Shown here one piece after another: positions 33,475 through 41,742 of a DNA stretch of 64,000 nucleotides. The DNA is from Flagellimonas oceani (GTDB lineage: Bacteria > Bacteroidota > Bacteroidia > Flavobacteriales > Flavobacteriaceae), in assembly GCF_011068285.1 (NCBI RefSeq), contig NZ_CP049616.1:724501-788500 (forward strand). The letters run 5' to 3'. The notes under the pieces were generated by a model that had not been told where the DNA came from, ran no database searches, and saw only the letters and a list, made by a program, of their open reading frames with translations. Numbering within the stretch: the stretch's first letter is position 1; every line of letters begins with the position of its first letter. The position numbers and the translations under genes were made by a program.

Positions 33475-34020
33475 ATGCAGTCGCTGTCCAAATTTATCTA
33501 CTACAAAATATTGGGATGGAAGCTCATCGGCAGCTTTCCCAATTTGGACAAATGTGTCATAATTGTAGTGCCCCATACGCATTGGCTCGACTTTTTTTTA
33601 GGTCTTTTGATTCGAAAGGTCATCAACGAGGAAATCAATTATATTGGAAAAAAGAGTCTCTTTGAACCTCCATTTGGCTGGTTTTTTAAATGGACCGGAG
33701 GCGCTCCCGTAGATCGTTCCAAAACTTCCAATACGGTCGAAAATATTGTTGGGATTTTCAATTCCAGAAAAATATTCCGATTGGCATTGGCCCCGGAAGG
33801 TACCCGGAAAAAGGTAGAGCAGCTTCGCACTGGGTTTTACCATATCGCCAAAAAGGCCCAAGTGCCCATTGTGATGGTCGCTTTTGATTTTGGCAAAAAG
33901 GAAATCAAGATAGCGGAACCTTTTTGTCCCACGGATAGTATGGAAAGCGACCTTAAAAAAATATATGGTTTTTATATCGGTGTAAAAGGAAAAATACCCG
34001 AATACAGTTTTAATCCGTAG
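33475..34020 (+). CDS. 1-acyl-glycerol-3-phosphate acyltransferase family protein
   Basis: 181 residues, short for PlsC. Acyltransferase motif HTHWLD (HX4D; residues 34-39) and the APEGTRKK motif near 112 are intact. It probably transfers an acyl group in membrane lipid or lipid A-like synthesis at the inner membrane; the substrate is unclear. It follows kdnB by 31 bases, which supports an envelope-lipid link. Confidence 0.85.
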   Translation: MQSLSKFIYYKILGWKLIGSFPNLDKCVIIVVPHTHWLDFFLGLLIRKVINEEINYIGKKSLFEPPFGWFFKWTGGAPVDRSKTSNTVENIVGIFNSRKIFRLALAPEGTRKKVEQLRTGFYHIAKKAQVPIVMVAFDFGKKEIKIAEPFCPTDSMESDLKKIYGFYIGVKGKIPEYSFNP

Positions 34021-34030
34021 TTATTTAATA

Positions 34031-34075
34031 AAAACCAAACCCTCCCCTGTATGTTTCCGTAAGTATGGCAGAATA
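34031..34075 (+). promoter_or_regulatory. Conserved upstream element, copy 1 (CAAACC-CCCC ... CGTAAGTAT)
   Basis: Contains CAAACCCTCCCC (34036-34047) and CGTAAGTAT (34059-34067). A near copy occurs at 36141-36180. It lies 30 bases before the propeller lipoprotein ATG and does not match TAnnTTTG, so it may be a promoter for an alternative sigma factor. Confidence 0.5.
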
Positions 34076-34096
34076 CTAATGTAAAAAAACTGTCAC

Positions 34097-36052
34097 ATGA
34101 AACACACATTAACAACCTCAATTTTTAAAATGGGACTGCTATCCATGTTTATGGTTATGGTCTCCTGCGATGAAGACGACAATTCAATGATGCCCGACGA
34201 CATGGGCGGCAATGATGACGATGAAATGGTGGAGGAGGGCAGACGTGCCGAGTTGTACGTAACCAACAATGAGAATGGCGACATCACCAAGTTTGATATC
34301 ACCAACGACACCCAACTGACTATTGGAACTTCGTCCACGGCGGCCGAAGGTATTTACTACGATGCTTCCGAGGATTTGGTGATACAGGCATCAAGATCAA
34401 GCAATTGGTTGGAATCTTTCGATGTAACCGACCTTTTGGACATGGATTTGAGCTTGGATATTTCTTTCAACGGGGATGCAGATTTGGAAAGCCCTCGTGA
34501 ATTGGCCGTTTATGGCGATTATTATGTAGTTGCCGATAATGGTTCCAATAAATTCTTTGTGTATCAAAAAACAGGAACTACATTTTCCTTGCAGACCACA
34601 GTGGATGTTCCATTTCCGGTTTGGGGGATAACCTTTAAAGGAGGAGATTTGTACGCCGTTGTAGATATTTCCAGTGATTTGGCCGTTTATTACGACTTTT
34701 TGGACAAAGCGATGGACGGGACAATGTATCCGGACAAGCGTGTGACCATCGAGGGGATAGTAAGAACACATGGACTTACTTACAGTGGTTCCGATGATGT
34801 AATGGTAATGACGGACATTGGTGATGCGGCAAATACCGATGATGATGGGGGTTTTCACATTATCAATGACTTTTCCCTAAAGTTCGATGCCCTTTCCGAT
34901 GGTGATGTGCTCACAACCGATAATCAGATCAGAGTGGCTGGATCATCTACCGTAATGGGCAATCCCATTGATGTGGCCTACGATTCTGAAATGGACATTG
35001 TTTATGTTTCCGATATTGGAACCAGTAAAGTACTTGGTTTTTCATCCATAGGCAGTGGCGGAAATATTGCCCCGACATTTAATGTGGATTTGACCGCAGC
35101 ATCTTCAATATATTTTTCCAGTGATGAAACCGATGGCGATATGGGGGATTCCAGTGAAATGGGTATGACCCAACTCTACACCACGAGTACCGCCAACGGC
35201 GATGTAGTTGTGTACGACCTTCTGAACAGCACTTCAAAAACAATTATTACCGGTTCCACCGCTTCCGAGGGGATTTATTACTCTGGTTTAAATGATTATT
35301 TGATTCAAGCATCAAGATCTAATCTTACCGTGGAATATTATGGAGGGTTTGGTTTTAATAGTGATGGTGTAATGGTAGATGCCGATTTTTCCAGTACAGC
35401 TGATTTGATGAGCCCAAGGGAAATAGCCGTCTATGGAAATAAAGTGGTGGTTTCCGATAACATGGACCATACTTTTTATGTGTATGCCCAAAACGGTTCC
35501 TCCTTTACTTTGATGAATACTTTCGATATTGAATTCGATGTATGGGGCATCACATTTATGGGAGATGACTTGTTGGCCGTAGTGGATAATTCCAGTGACC
35601 TTGCCATTTTTACCGACTTTTTTGCCACCACAGAGGACTGCACCTTGCCAGCTTCCAAGATAGTGACCATTGAAGGAATCGTGAGAACCCATGGTATTAC
35701 CTATAGCGTTTCTGACGATGTATTGGTGATGACGGACATTGGTGATGCTGCCAATACCACAGATGATGGAGGTATCCACACCATGGCAAATTTTACGAGC
35801 TTGATCAACAATACGGAGAACGGCGGTGTAATAGCGCTTAGCAGTCAAAAGCGAATTGCAGGGTCTTACACACAATTGGGCAACCCTATCGATGTGGCTT
35901 ACGATGCCAAAACACAGACCGTTTACATTTCGGAAATCGGTAATGGCAAAGTGCTTGGGTTTGAGAACTGCTGGGAATCGGAAGGTAACGTTTATCCATC
36001 ATGGAGTATGGATCTGGCAGGTTCTTCCTCCATGTATCTGTACAACAATTAA
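34097..36052 (+). CDS. Beta-propeller-like surface lipoprotein with internal duplication
   Basis: 651 residues. The N-terminus ends in a lipobox-like MVMVSCDEDD, followed by a low-complexity acidic linker (about 28-48). The rest is two similar halves (about 50-345 and 355-651); matched phrases include AEGIYYDASEDLVIQASRS against SEGIYYSGLNDYLIQASRS, DVPFPVWGITFKGGDLYAVV against DIEFDVWGITFMGDDLLAVV, and TIEGIVRTHGLTYSGSDDV against TIEGIVRTHGITYSVSDDV. The repeated WGITF/GNPIDVAYD blades suggest a beta-propeller (NHL/YVTN-like). Surface-exposed, function unknown. It has its own upstream element and terminator. Confidence 0.78.
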   Translation: MKHTLTTSIFKMGLLSMFMVMVSCDEDDNSMMPDDMGGNDDDEMVEEGRRAELYVTNNENGDITKFDITNDTQLTIGTSSTAAEGIYYDASEDLVIQASRSSNWLESFDVTDLLDMDLSLDISFNGDADLESPRELAVYGDYYVVADNGSNKFFVYQKTGTTFSLQTTVDVPFPVWGITFKGGDLYAVVDISSDLAVYYDFLDKAMDGTMYPDKRVTIEGIVRTHGLTYSGSDDVMVMTDIGDAANTDDDGGFHIINDFSLKFDALSDGDVLTTDNQIRVAGSSTVMGNPIDVAYDSEMDIVYVSDIGTSKVLGFSSIGSGGNIAPTFNVDLTAASSIYFSSDETDGDMGDSSEMGMTQLYTTSTANGDVVVYDLLNSTSKTIITGSTASEGIYYSGLNDYLIQASRSNLTVEYYGGFGFNSDGVMVDADFSSTADLMSPREIAVYGNKVVVSDNMDHTFYVYAQNGSSFTLMNTFDIEFDVWGITFMGDDLLAVVDNSSDLAIFTDFFATTEDCTLPASKIVTIEGIVRTHGITYSVSDDVLVMTDIGDAANTTDDGGIHTMANFTSLINNTENGGVIALSSQKRIAGSYTQLGNPIDVAYDAKTQTVYISEIGNGKVLGFENCWESEGNVYPSWSMDLAGSSSMYLYNN

Positions 36053-36096
36053 AATATAAAAATCCAAAGCTAGGAAAAGTGAATTAGGTGTCTTTA

Positions 36097-36125
36097 GGGT
36101 CTACATTTTGTAGGCCCTTTTTTTT
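36097..36125 (+). terminator. Terminator of the propeller lipoprotein gene
   Basis: GGGTCTAC (36097-36104) pairs with GTAGGCCC (36110-36117) around ATTTT, followed by a T run. Confidence 0.85.
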
Positions 36126-36140
36126 CAAAAAAAATTAAAA

Positions 36141-36180
36141 AAAAGCAAACCACCCCCATACTTTTTTCGTAAGTATAGGA
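36141..36180 (+). promoter_or_regulatory. Conserved upstream element, copy 2, with no gene behind it
   Basis: CAAACCACCCCC (36146-36157) and CGTAAGTAT (36169-36177) repeat the element found before the lipoprotein gene at the same spacing. No reading frame of note follows; instead a second terminator occurs about 70 bases later. Confidence 0.5.
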
Positions 36181-36247
36181 AATTACGCACAAAAAGCGTA
36201 GCTAAAAAAATAAAGTAAAGTTTTAGGTTGGGTTATTTTGGTGACTA

Positions 36248-36280
36248 AGGGGTCTGCATTTTTGTAGGCCTCTTGGTTTT
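36248..36280 (+). terminator. Second terminator-like hairpin, similar to the lipoprotein terminator
   Basis: AGGGGTCTGC pairs with GTAGGCCTCT (with three G-U pairs) around ATTTTT, followed by a T run. The loop sides resemble terminator 1 (GGGTCTAC...GTAGGCC). Confidence 0.6.
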
Positions 36281-36335
36281 TTTGGGAGGTTCTTGAGTGT
36301 TCATGATATGGATAAACCAGAAAAACTATTGTAAA

Positions 36336-36367
36336 TTAAAAGGCTTGCCGTTAAGCAAGCCTTTTAA
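36336..36367 (-). terminator. Terminator of yebC
   Basis: TTAAAAGGCTTGC (36336-36348) and GCAAGCCTTTTAA (36355-36367) form a 13-bp stem just after the yebC stop; the following tract on the minus strand is T-rich but interrupted. Confidence 0.7.
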
Positions 36368-36387
36368 TGGTCGTATCAAACATTTAT

Positions 36388-37098
36388 TTACTCTTTCATG
36401 CTGTGAAAAACGTTCTGTACATCATCATCTTCCTCTATTTTTTCCAGCAGTTTCTCCACATCGGCCACTTCTTCCTCGTTCAATTCTTTGGTTACCTGTG
36501 GAATCCGGTCAAAGCCTGAAGAAATAATTTCAATTTCCCTGGACTCAAGTTCTTTTTGAATGGCCCCAAAGTTTTCAAAAGGCGCATAAATATGAATGCC
36601 ATCTTCATCAACAAACACTTCTTCAGCACCAAAATCGATAAGTTCCAATTCCAGTTCCTCAGGGTCCAATCCTTCAGCATTAATGGTGAAGCTACAGGTA
36701 TGGTCGAACATAAACTCTACGGAACCGGAGGTCCCCAAACTACCGTTACATTTATTAAAATAACTACGGATGTTGGCCACCGTTCTTGTGTTATTGTCGG
36801 TAGCGGTCTCAATCAAAATAGCGATGCCGTGCGGTGCATAACCTTCAAAAAGTACTTCTTTGTAATCCCCTTGGTTTTTGTCCGATGCCCTTTTAATGGC
36901 CCGCTCAATATTATCCTTGGGCATGTTCACCGCCTTGGCGTTCTGAATTACGGCACGTAGCTTGGAATTGGCGTCAGGGTCGGGGCCTCCTTCCTTAACG
37001 GCCATTACAATGTCCTTTCCAATTCGTGTAAATGCCTTGGACATTGCCGCCCAACGCTTCATTTTTCGTGCTTTTCTAAATTCGAACGCTCTTCCCAT
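36388..37098 (-). CDS. YebC/TACO1 family protein
   Basis: 236 residues. N-terminus MGRAFEFRKARKMKRWAAMS and the three-domain layout with GGPDPDANSKLRAVIQNAKA and NIERAIKRA are diagnostic. Members bind DNA (PmpR-type repressors) and, in recent work, help ribosomes translate proline stretches (TACO1/YebC2); which applies here cannot be told from sequence. The C-terminus is strongly acidic. Single gene with its own terminator. Confidence 0.92.
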   Translation of the reverse strand: MGRAFEFRKARKMKRWAAMSKAFTRIGKDIVMAVKEGGPDPDANSKLRAVIQNAKAVNMPKDNIERAIKRASDKNQGDYKEVLFEGYAPHGIAILIETATDNNTRTVANIRSYFNKCNGSLGTSGSVEFMFDHTCSFTINAEGLDPEELELELIDFGAEEVFVDEDGIHIYAPFENFGAIQKELESREIEIISSGFDRIPQVTKELNEEEVADVEKLLEKIEEDDDVQNVFHSMKE

Positions 37099-37163
37099 AT
37101 ATTCTTAAATTCTGGATGCTGGCAAATTTAGCAAAAAATGCACCGTTGTCAAGATGATTATTT

Positions 37164-37451
37164 TTAAGCTTCCCCAATAATTTTTTCGATGGAAGTGGCA
37201 AGGTCAATGTCCTTTTGGGTAACCCCGTCGGCATCGTGCGTGTTCAATTTTATGGTGAGGCTATTATAGACATTTTCCCAATTGGGATGATGGTTTTGCT
37301 TTTCACATTCAAAGGCAATATGTGTCATTTTGGAAAATGCCTCCGTAAAATCCTCAAAGGTAAATGACTTTACGATCATATCATCCTTTAGGGACCAGCC
37401 AGATAAAGTCTTAAGGGCTTTTTCAATTTCAGTGGTGTTCATCTTCTTCAT
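37164..37451 (-). CDS. 4a-hydroxytetrahydrobiopterin dehydratase (PCD)
   Basis: 95 residues from ATG 37451 (MKKMNTTEIEKAL); an ATG three codons later is also possible. An upstream in-frame extension (MFNCLSSEKTIF) is not family-like. The dehydratase motif EKQNHHPNWENVYN with the histidine pair, followed by LNTHDADGVTQKDI, matches PhhB/PCD, which recycles pterin after phenylalanine hydroxylase; the small proteins also act as transcription coactivators in animals. No phenylalanine hydroxylase gene is nearby. Confidence 0.92.
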   Translation of the reverse strand: MKKMNTTEIEKALKTLSGWSLKDDMIVKSFTFEDFTEAFSKMTHIAFECEKQNHHPNWENVYNSLTIKLNTHDADGVTQKDIDLATSIEKIIGEA

Positions 37452-37498
37452 AAATATTGTTTTTTCAGAAGATAAACAATTAAACAATCAAAAGAAAA

Positions 37499-38317
37499 CT
37501 AGACGGGAAGATGATGGTCAATAATTTCTTGGCAACTGATACGAAGGTTCTTCGGCAGCAGGTTGTCCTTTGGCAGAGCGGCCAGATATCGGTCTTCGTT
37601 CGTGGTATAGACCCTTTTGTAAATGGGATGATAATTTCCAAGATGTTCGATGACCTCCTTGATGAATTCCTCATGTTGGATGAGGTCGCTGCTGCCCAAA
37701 TGATAAATGCCGGTTTTGTTCCTGTTGATGAGGTAATGAATTTGTTGTGTTAGCCTGTCATCATTGGTCACGTTGATGATCAGGTTCGGAAAAACCTCAA
37801 TGGGTTCGTTGTTATCGATACTTTCCTTGATTTCCTTGATTCTGGGCGACGAGTTGCCGAAAACCATGGGAATCCGAAGAATGGCGGTCTTTTCCTTGGG
37901 CAACCGCATCATCATGTTTTCTATTTTGATTTTCAATCTCCCATACACACTCAAGGACAGCGTTTTATCATGCTCGTAGGATGGGAACTTGCTGTAGGCG
38001 TCAAAAACATTGGCGGAGGAAATAAAATACAGCTTGGCCTTGGACATCATCAAGTATTCCATCAAATGCTGATGCGCCTGTATCTGTGCCGGAAAATTTC
38101 CGCGAAGCGATGATATGATCACATCGGGTCTTATGCGTTCAAGGACCTGAAAAATATCGTCCTCCTCCAAATCATATTTAATAAATTGCTTGTTCTTTGA
38201 AAAACTGCTGTTGGAAAAATAGGTGCCGTACGTATCAAAATAGGAGCAGAGTTCTTTGTATATGGCATTGCCCACAAATCCACTCGCTCCCAATATCAAT
38301 ATCTTTTTTTTATCCAA
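37499..38317 (-). CDS. NAD(P)-dependent sugar-nucleotide reductase-like SDR protein
   Basis: 272 residues. Extended SDR with Rossmann motif GASGFVGNAIYKEL at residues 10-23; the RmlD-like layout (FISSANVFDAYSKFPSYEHD, then YGRLKIKIENMM with the catalytic YxxxK) suggests a dTDP-4-dehydrorhamnose reductase-type sugar-binding protein. The substrate is not known. It lies 7 bases after gcvT on the same strand and may be co-transcribed by read-through. Confidence 0.78.
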   Translation of the reverse strand: MDKKKILILGASGFVGNAIYKELCSYFDTYGTYFSNSSFSKNKQFIKYDLEEDDIFQVLERIRPDVIISSLRGNFPAQIQAHQHLMEYLMMSKAKLYFISSANVFDAYSKFPSYEHDKTLSLSVYGRLKIKIENMMMRLPKEKTAILRIPMVFGNSSPRIKEIKESIDNNEPIEVFPNLIINVTNDDRLTQQIHYLINRNKTGIYHLGSSDLIQHEEFIKEVIEHLGNYHPIYKRVYTTNEDRYLAALPKDNLLPKNLRISCQEIIDHHLPV

Positions 38318-38324
38318 AGGCTAC

Positions 38325-39413
38325 TTAGGTATTTTTATAAAAAGGCAGTTTTACAATGGTCGCTGGTACCTTGTTGATACGGATTTGAATAAAGATCGGG
38401 GAATCCACTTTGGAATGTTCCACGGTCACGTAGCCCAAACCGATTCCTTTGGAAAGCGAGGGCGACATGGTGCCGGAGGTCACTTTTCCGATTTCGTTGC
38501 CATCGGCATCCAAAATAAGGTAACCAGCCCGGGGAATTCCACGTTCCTCCATTTGGAAAGCCACCAATTTTCTTTTTGAACCTTCTTCTTTTTCCTTGGA
38601 CAGGTTGTCACTGTTCACAAACTCTTTGGTAAACTTGGTAATCCATCCCAAACCGGCCTCAAGGGGAGAAGTGGAATCGTCAATGTCGTTTCCGTAAAGG
38701 CAATAGCCCATTTCCAATCGTAAAGTATCACGAGCGGCCAAACCTATGGGCTTGATGCCAAAGTCGGCACCGGCCTCCAAAACTTTGTCCCATACTTGTT
38801 GCACCTCCGAATTCTTGCAATAAATCTCAAAACCACCAGAACCAGTATATCCAGTGGCCGAAATAATCACATGTTCTATTCCTGCAAAATCAGCAACAAC
38901 AAAGTTGTAGAACTTTATGGACGACAAATCCACGGACGTTAAAGATTGCATGGCCTCAACTGCTTTTGGACCTTGGATGGCCAATAGGGAATAGTCATCG
39001 GATAGGTTGCGCATTTCTGCACCAATGGCCTCGTTATATTTGGAAATATGCTCCCAATCCTTGTCAATGTTGGAGGCATTTACCACCAAAAGATAGGTTT
39101 CATCTTTTACCCTATATATTATCAGGTCGTCTACGATACCACCAGTTTCATTGGTCATACAACTATACTGCGCCTTGCCTACGGTTAATTTGGAAGCATC
39201 GTTGGTGCTTATTTTTTGAATAAGTTCCAAAGCCTTGGGCCCTTCTATCAAAAATTCTCCCATATGGGATACATCGAAAACACCCACAGCCTTGCGAACC
39301 GTTTCATGCTCAATATTCACGCCCTCATAGGAAACGGGCATATTATAACCCGCAAAAGGTACCATTTTGGCCCCCAAAGCCTCATGCGTTTTTGTAAGTG
39401 CAGTATTTTTCAT
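38325..39413 (-). CDS. gcvT: Glycine cleavage system T protein (aminomethyltransferase)
   Basis: Transfers the methylene group from the H-protein-bound aminomethyl intermediate to tetrahydrofolate. 362 residues, normal size. Starts [20 protein letters not shown] and contains [16 protein letters not shown] and [12 protein letters not shown] and P protein genes are not nearby. A -7 box (TAAATTTG) lies 18 bases before the ATG. Confidence 0.94.
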   Translation of the reverse strand: MKNTALTKTHEALGAKMVPFAGYNMPVSYEGVNIEHETVRKAVGVFDVSHMGEFLIEGPKALELIQKISTNDASKLTVGKAQYSCMTNETGGIVDDLIIYRVKDETYLLVVNASNIDKDWEHISKYNEAIGAEMRNLSDDYSLLAIQGPKAVEAMQSLTSVDLSSIKFYNFVVADFAGIEHVIISATGYTGSGGFEIYCKNSEVQQVWDKVLEAGADFGIKPIGLAARDTLRLEMGYCLYGNDIDDSTSPLEAGLGWITKFTKEFVNSDNLSKEKEEGSKRKLVAFQMEERGIPRAGYLILDADGNEIGKVTSGTMSPSLSKGIGLGYVTVEHSKVDSPIFIQIRINKVPATIVKLPFYKNT

Positions 39414-39430
39414 TCCTTTTGGTTTTGCAG

Positions 39431-39438
39431 CAAATTTA
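39431..39438 (-). promoter_or_regulatory. gcvT promoter -7 box
   Basis: TAAATTTG on the minus strand matches TAnnTTTG. The -33 partner is unclear. Confidence 0.45.
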
Positions 39439-39515
39439 TTGATTTCGCAGCAGATGAAACTTTTTCCAAAAGAATGTTTTGAACACCTCTTTGTTAAAAT
39501 ACGCCAGTGCGGGTG

Positions 39516-40811
39516 CTAATTGTCCAGTAAATAGGATTTTAGCGTATCGTAACTGGATATTTGGTGCGATTTTTTCTCCTTGTCCATCACTTTCATGATC
39601 TGTGGTGGAATTTCTGGACTTATTCCTAAAGTTTCCTCGACCACATCCAGGAATTTGACAGGGTGCGCCGTTTCCAAGAAAATACCATAGGCATCTGGAT
39701 GCGATTTTTGATATTCTGTTAGCCCCAAATAACCCACAGCACCATGAGGGTCCAGCACATAACCTGTATTGGAATACACCTTTTTCATGGTTGTTTTTGT
39801 GTCATCATCGGTAAAGGAATAGGCGGATAGATGTTTCCGCAGTGTTTTTAGGTCATCCTTGTGCAGATGCCTGATACGGATAAAATTGCTCGGGTCGCCT
39901 ACATCCATCGCATTTGAAATGGTAGCAATGGAGGACATGGGCTCATAAACCCCATTTTCCATGAATTTGGGCACTACATCGTTTACATTGGTGGAGGCTA
40001 CAAATTGTTTGACGGGCATGCCCAGTTTTTGGGCCACCATACCCGCGCAAATGTTTCCAAAATTCCCGGATGGCACAGAAAAAACAATTTCCTTTCCTTT
40101 TGACTTTGCCTGTTTGAAGGCAAACAAAAAATAGAAAAGCTGTGGTAGCCATCTGGCCACATTGATGCTGTTTGCCGAGGTCAATTTTTTATGGTCCGTG
40201 ATCTCGGTATCCAGAAACGCTGTCTTTACCATGCGTTGGCAATCATCAAAAACACCGTTCACTTCCATGGCTTCGATGTTCTGGCCCAAGGTGGTCAACT
40301 GCTTTTCTTGGATGTCGCTTACTTTTCCGCTAGGGTAAAGGATGACAACCTTAACACCATCAACCCCTAAAAAACCATTGGCAACAGCACCTCCGGTGTC
40401 CCCGGAAGTGGCGACTAAAACCGTTACATCCTGTTTTTCGCCCTGTGAAAAGTAGCTAAGACAGTTGGCCATAAAACGGGCTCCAACATCTTTAAAGGCC
40501 ATTGTAGGGCCATGGAAAAGTTCCAGAGTGGCTACATTTTCTTCAATCTCGACTACGGGAAAATCAAAATCCAACGTATGGGCGATGATGTCCTTCAAAG
40601 CTTCATCTGGAATATCCTCGTTCACAAATTGAAGGATCGCCTTAAAAGCTATTTCATGGTTGGAAAGCGTCTCAATGTTCTCGAAAAAATCAGCAGGAAG
40701 AGGTGTGACACGTTCCGGAAAATAGAGCCCTTTATCGGGCGCTATCCCTGCAATGACCGCTTCCTTGAACGAAGCTTGGGTATTTTGGTTGTTCAGACTG
40801 TAGAATTTCAT
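39516..40811 (-). CDS. thrC: Threonine synthase
   Basis: PLP enzyme, last step of threonine synthesis. 431 residues from ATG 40811 (MKFYSLNNQNTQASFKEAV); the earlier in-frame Met would overlap thrB. The PLP lysine sits in HGPTMAFKDVGARFMANCLS (about residue 105). SGDTGGAVANGFLGVDGVKV and PSGNFGNICAGM are conserved. Third gene of the thrABC operon, 4 bases after thrB. Confidence 0.96.
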   Translation of the reverse strand: MKFYSLNNQNTQASFKEAVIAGIAPDKGLYFPERVTPLPADFFENIETLSNHEIAFKAILQFVNEDIPDEALKDIIAHTLDFDFPVVEIEENVATLELFHGPTMAFKDVGARFMANCLSYFSQGEKQDVTVLVATSGDTGGAVANGFLGVDGVKVVILYPSGKVSDIQEKQLTTLGQNIEAMEVNGVFDDCQRMVKTAFLDTEITDHKKLTSANSINVARWLPQLFYFLFAFKQAKSKGKEIVFSVPSGNFGNICAGMVAQKLGMPVKQFVASTNVNDVVPKFMENGVYEPMSSIATISNAMDVGDPSNFIRIRHLHKDDLKTLRKHLSAYSFTDDDTKTTMKKVYSNTGYVLDPHGAVGYLGLTEYQKSHPDAYGIFLETAHPVKFLDVVEETLGISPEIPPQIMKVMDKEKKSHQISSYDTLKSYLLDN

Positions 40812-40815
40812 GGGT

Positions 40816-41739
40816 TTAAGCAATTTTTTTTACGCCTTGGCTATTCACTTTGGAAACGTGGATGTCGAAATCCACACCAATGTTTTGATAGGTTTTTTTC
40901 ATGGATTCGGCCACTTTTTGTGCAATTTCCCCACCCTTGCTCAATGCAAAAATGGATGGTCCGGAACCTGAGATTCCACTTCCCAGCGCTCCTGCTTTTA
41001 TGGCGTTTGCTTTGATATCGTCAAAAGCGGGAATCAAAATGGAACGAATGGGCTCCACGATATGGTCGTGCAACGAGCGCCCGATAAGATCGTAGTCGTT
41101 TTGAAATAGCCCTGCGACAAGTCCGCCCAAGTTGCCCCACTGCTGGATTCCTTGTTGCATGGAGATCGTGGTCTTTAGAATTTTACGGGAATCCGAGGTC
41201 TTGATCTCAATCTGCGGATGGATTACCGTTGCGTACAATTCCGGTGGTGTGGGAATGGGAACAATGTCGAGTGGCTCATAGCTTCGGACCAATGTAAACC
41301 CGCCATAAATGGCAGGGGCCACATTATCGGCATGCGCCACATCGCTGGCCAACTTCTCTCCTTGCATGGCAAACTTCACCAATTCTAAATTGGAAAATGG
41401 TTTGCCCAACAGTTCGTTCATGGCCCATACGGCCCCTGTGGAGCTAGCGGCACTGCTTCCAATACCACTTCCCGGTTTGATGCGCTTGTCGATTTCGATT
41501 TCAAAACCTCCTTCGTAATCACTTTGGGCCAACAACGCCAAACCTGCTACCCCGGCTACATTGTTTTCTGTTTCCAGAGGTAGGTCTTGTCCCAATATTT
41601 TGGTGATTCGAATGCCTTTTTCAGTAGTTTTACGAACGGTCATCTCGTCACCGACGGAATCCAGGGCCAAGCCCAAAACATCGAACCCACAGGACACATT
41701 GGCAATGGTCGCCGGGCAAAATACTGTTATTTCTTCCAT
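40816..41739 (-). CDS. thrB: Homoserine kinase
   Basis: GHMP-kinase family, phosphorylates homoserine. 307 residues with the ATP-binding motif PGSGIGSSAASSTGAVWA (about 90-107) and the C-terminal GSGISGSGPSIFALSKGG. Second gene of thrABC; the stop lies 4 bases before the thrC ATG and the start is 3 bases after the thrA stop. Confidence 0.96.
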   Translation of the reverse strand: MEEITVFCPATIANVSCGFDVLGLALDSVGDEMTVRKTTEKGIRITKILGQDLPLETENNVAGVAGLALLAQSDYEGGFEIEIDKRIKPGSGIGSSAASSTGAVWAMNELLGKPFSNLELVKFAMQGEKLASDVAHADNVAPAIYGGFTLVRSYEPLDIVPIPTPPELYATVIHPQIEIKTSDSRKILKTTISMQQGIQQWGNLGGLVAGLFQNDYDLIGRSLHDHIVEPIRSILIPAFDDIKANAIKAGALGSGISGSGPSIFALSKGGEIAQKVAESMKKTYQNIGVDFDIHVSKVNSQGVKKIA

Positions 41740-41742
41740 CGT

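Noticed and set aside
34397..35875. Antisense frames opposite the propeller lipoprotein
   Set aside because: The two antisense frames resemble each other only because the sense gene is internally duplicated.
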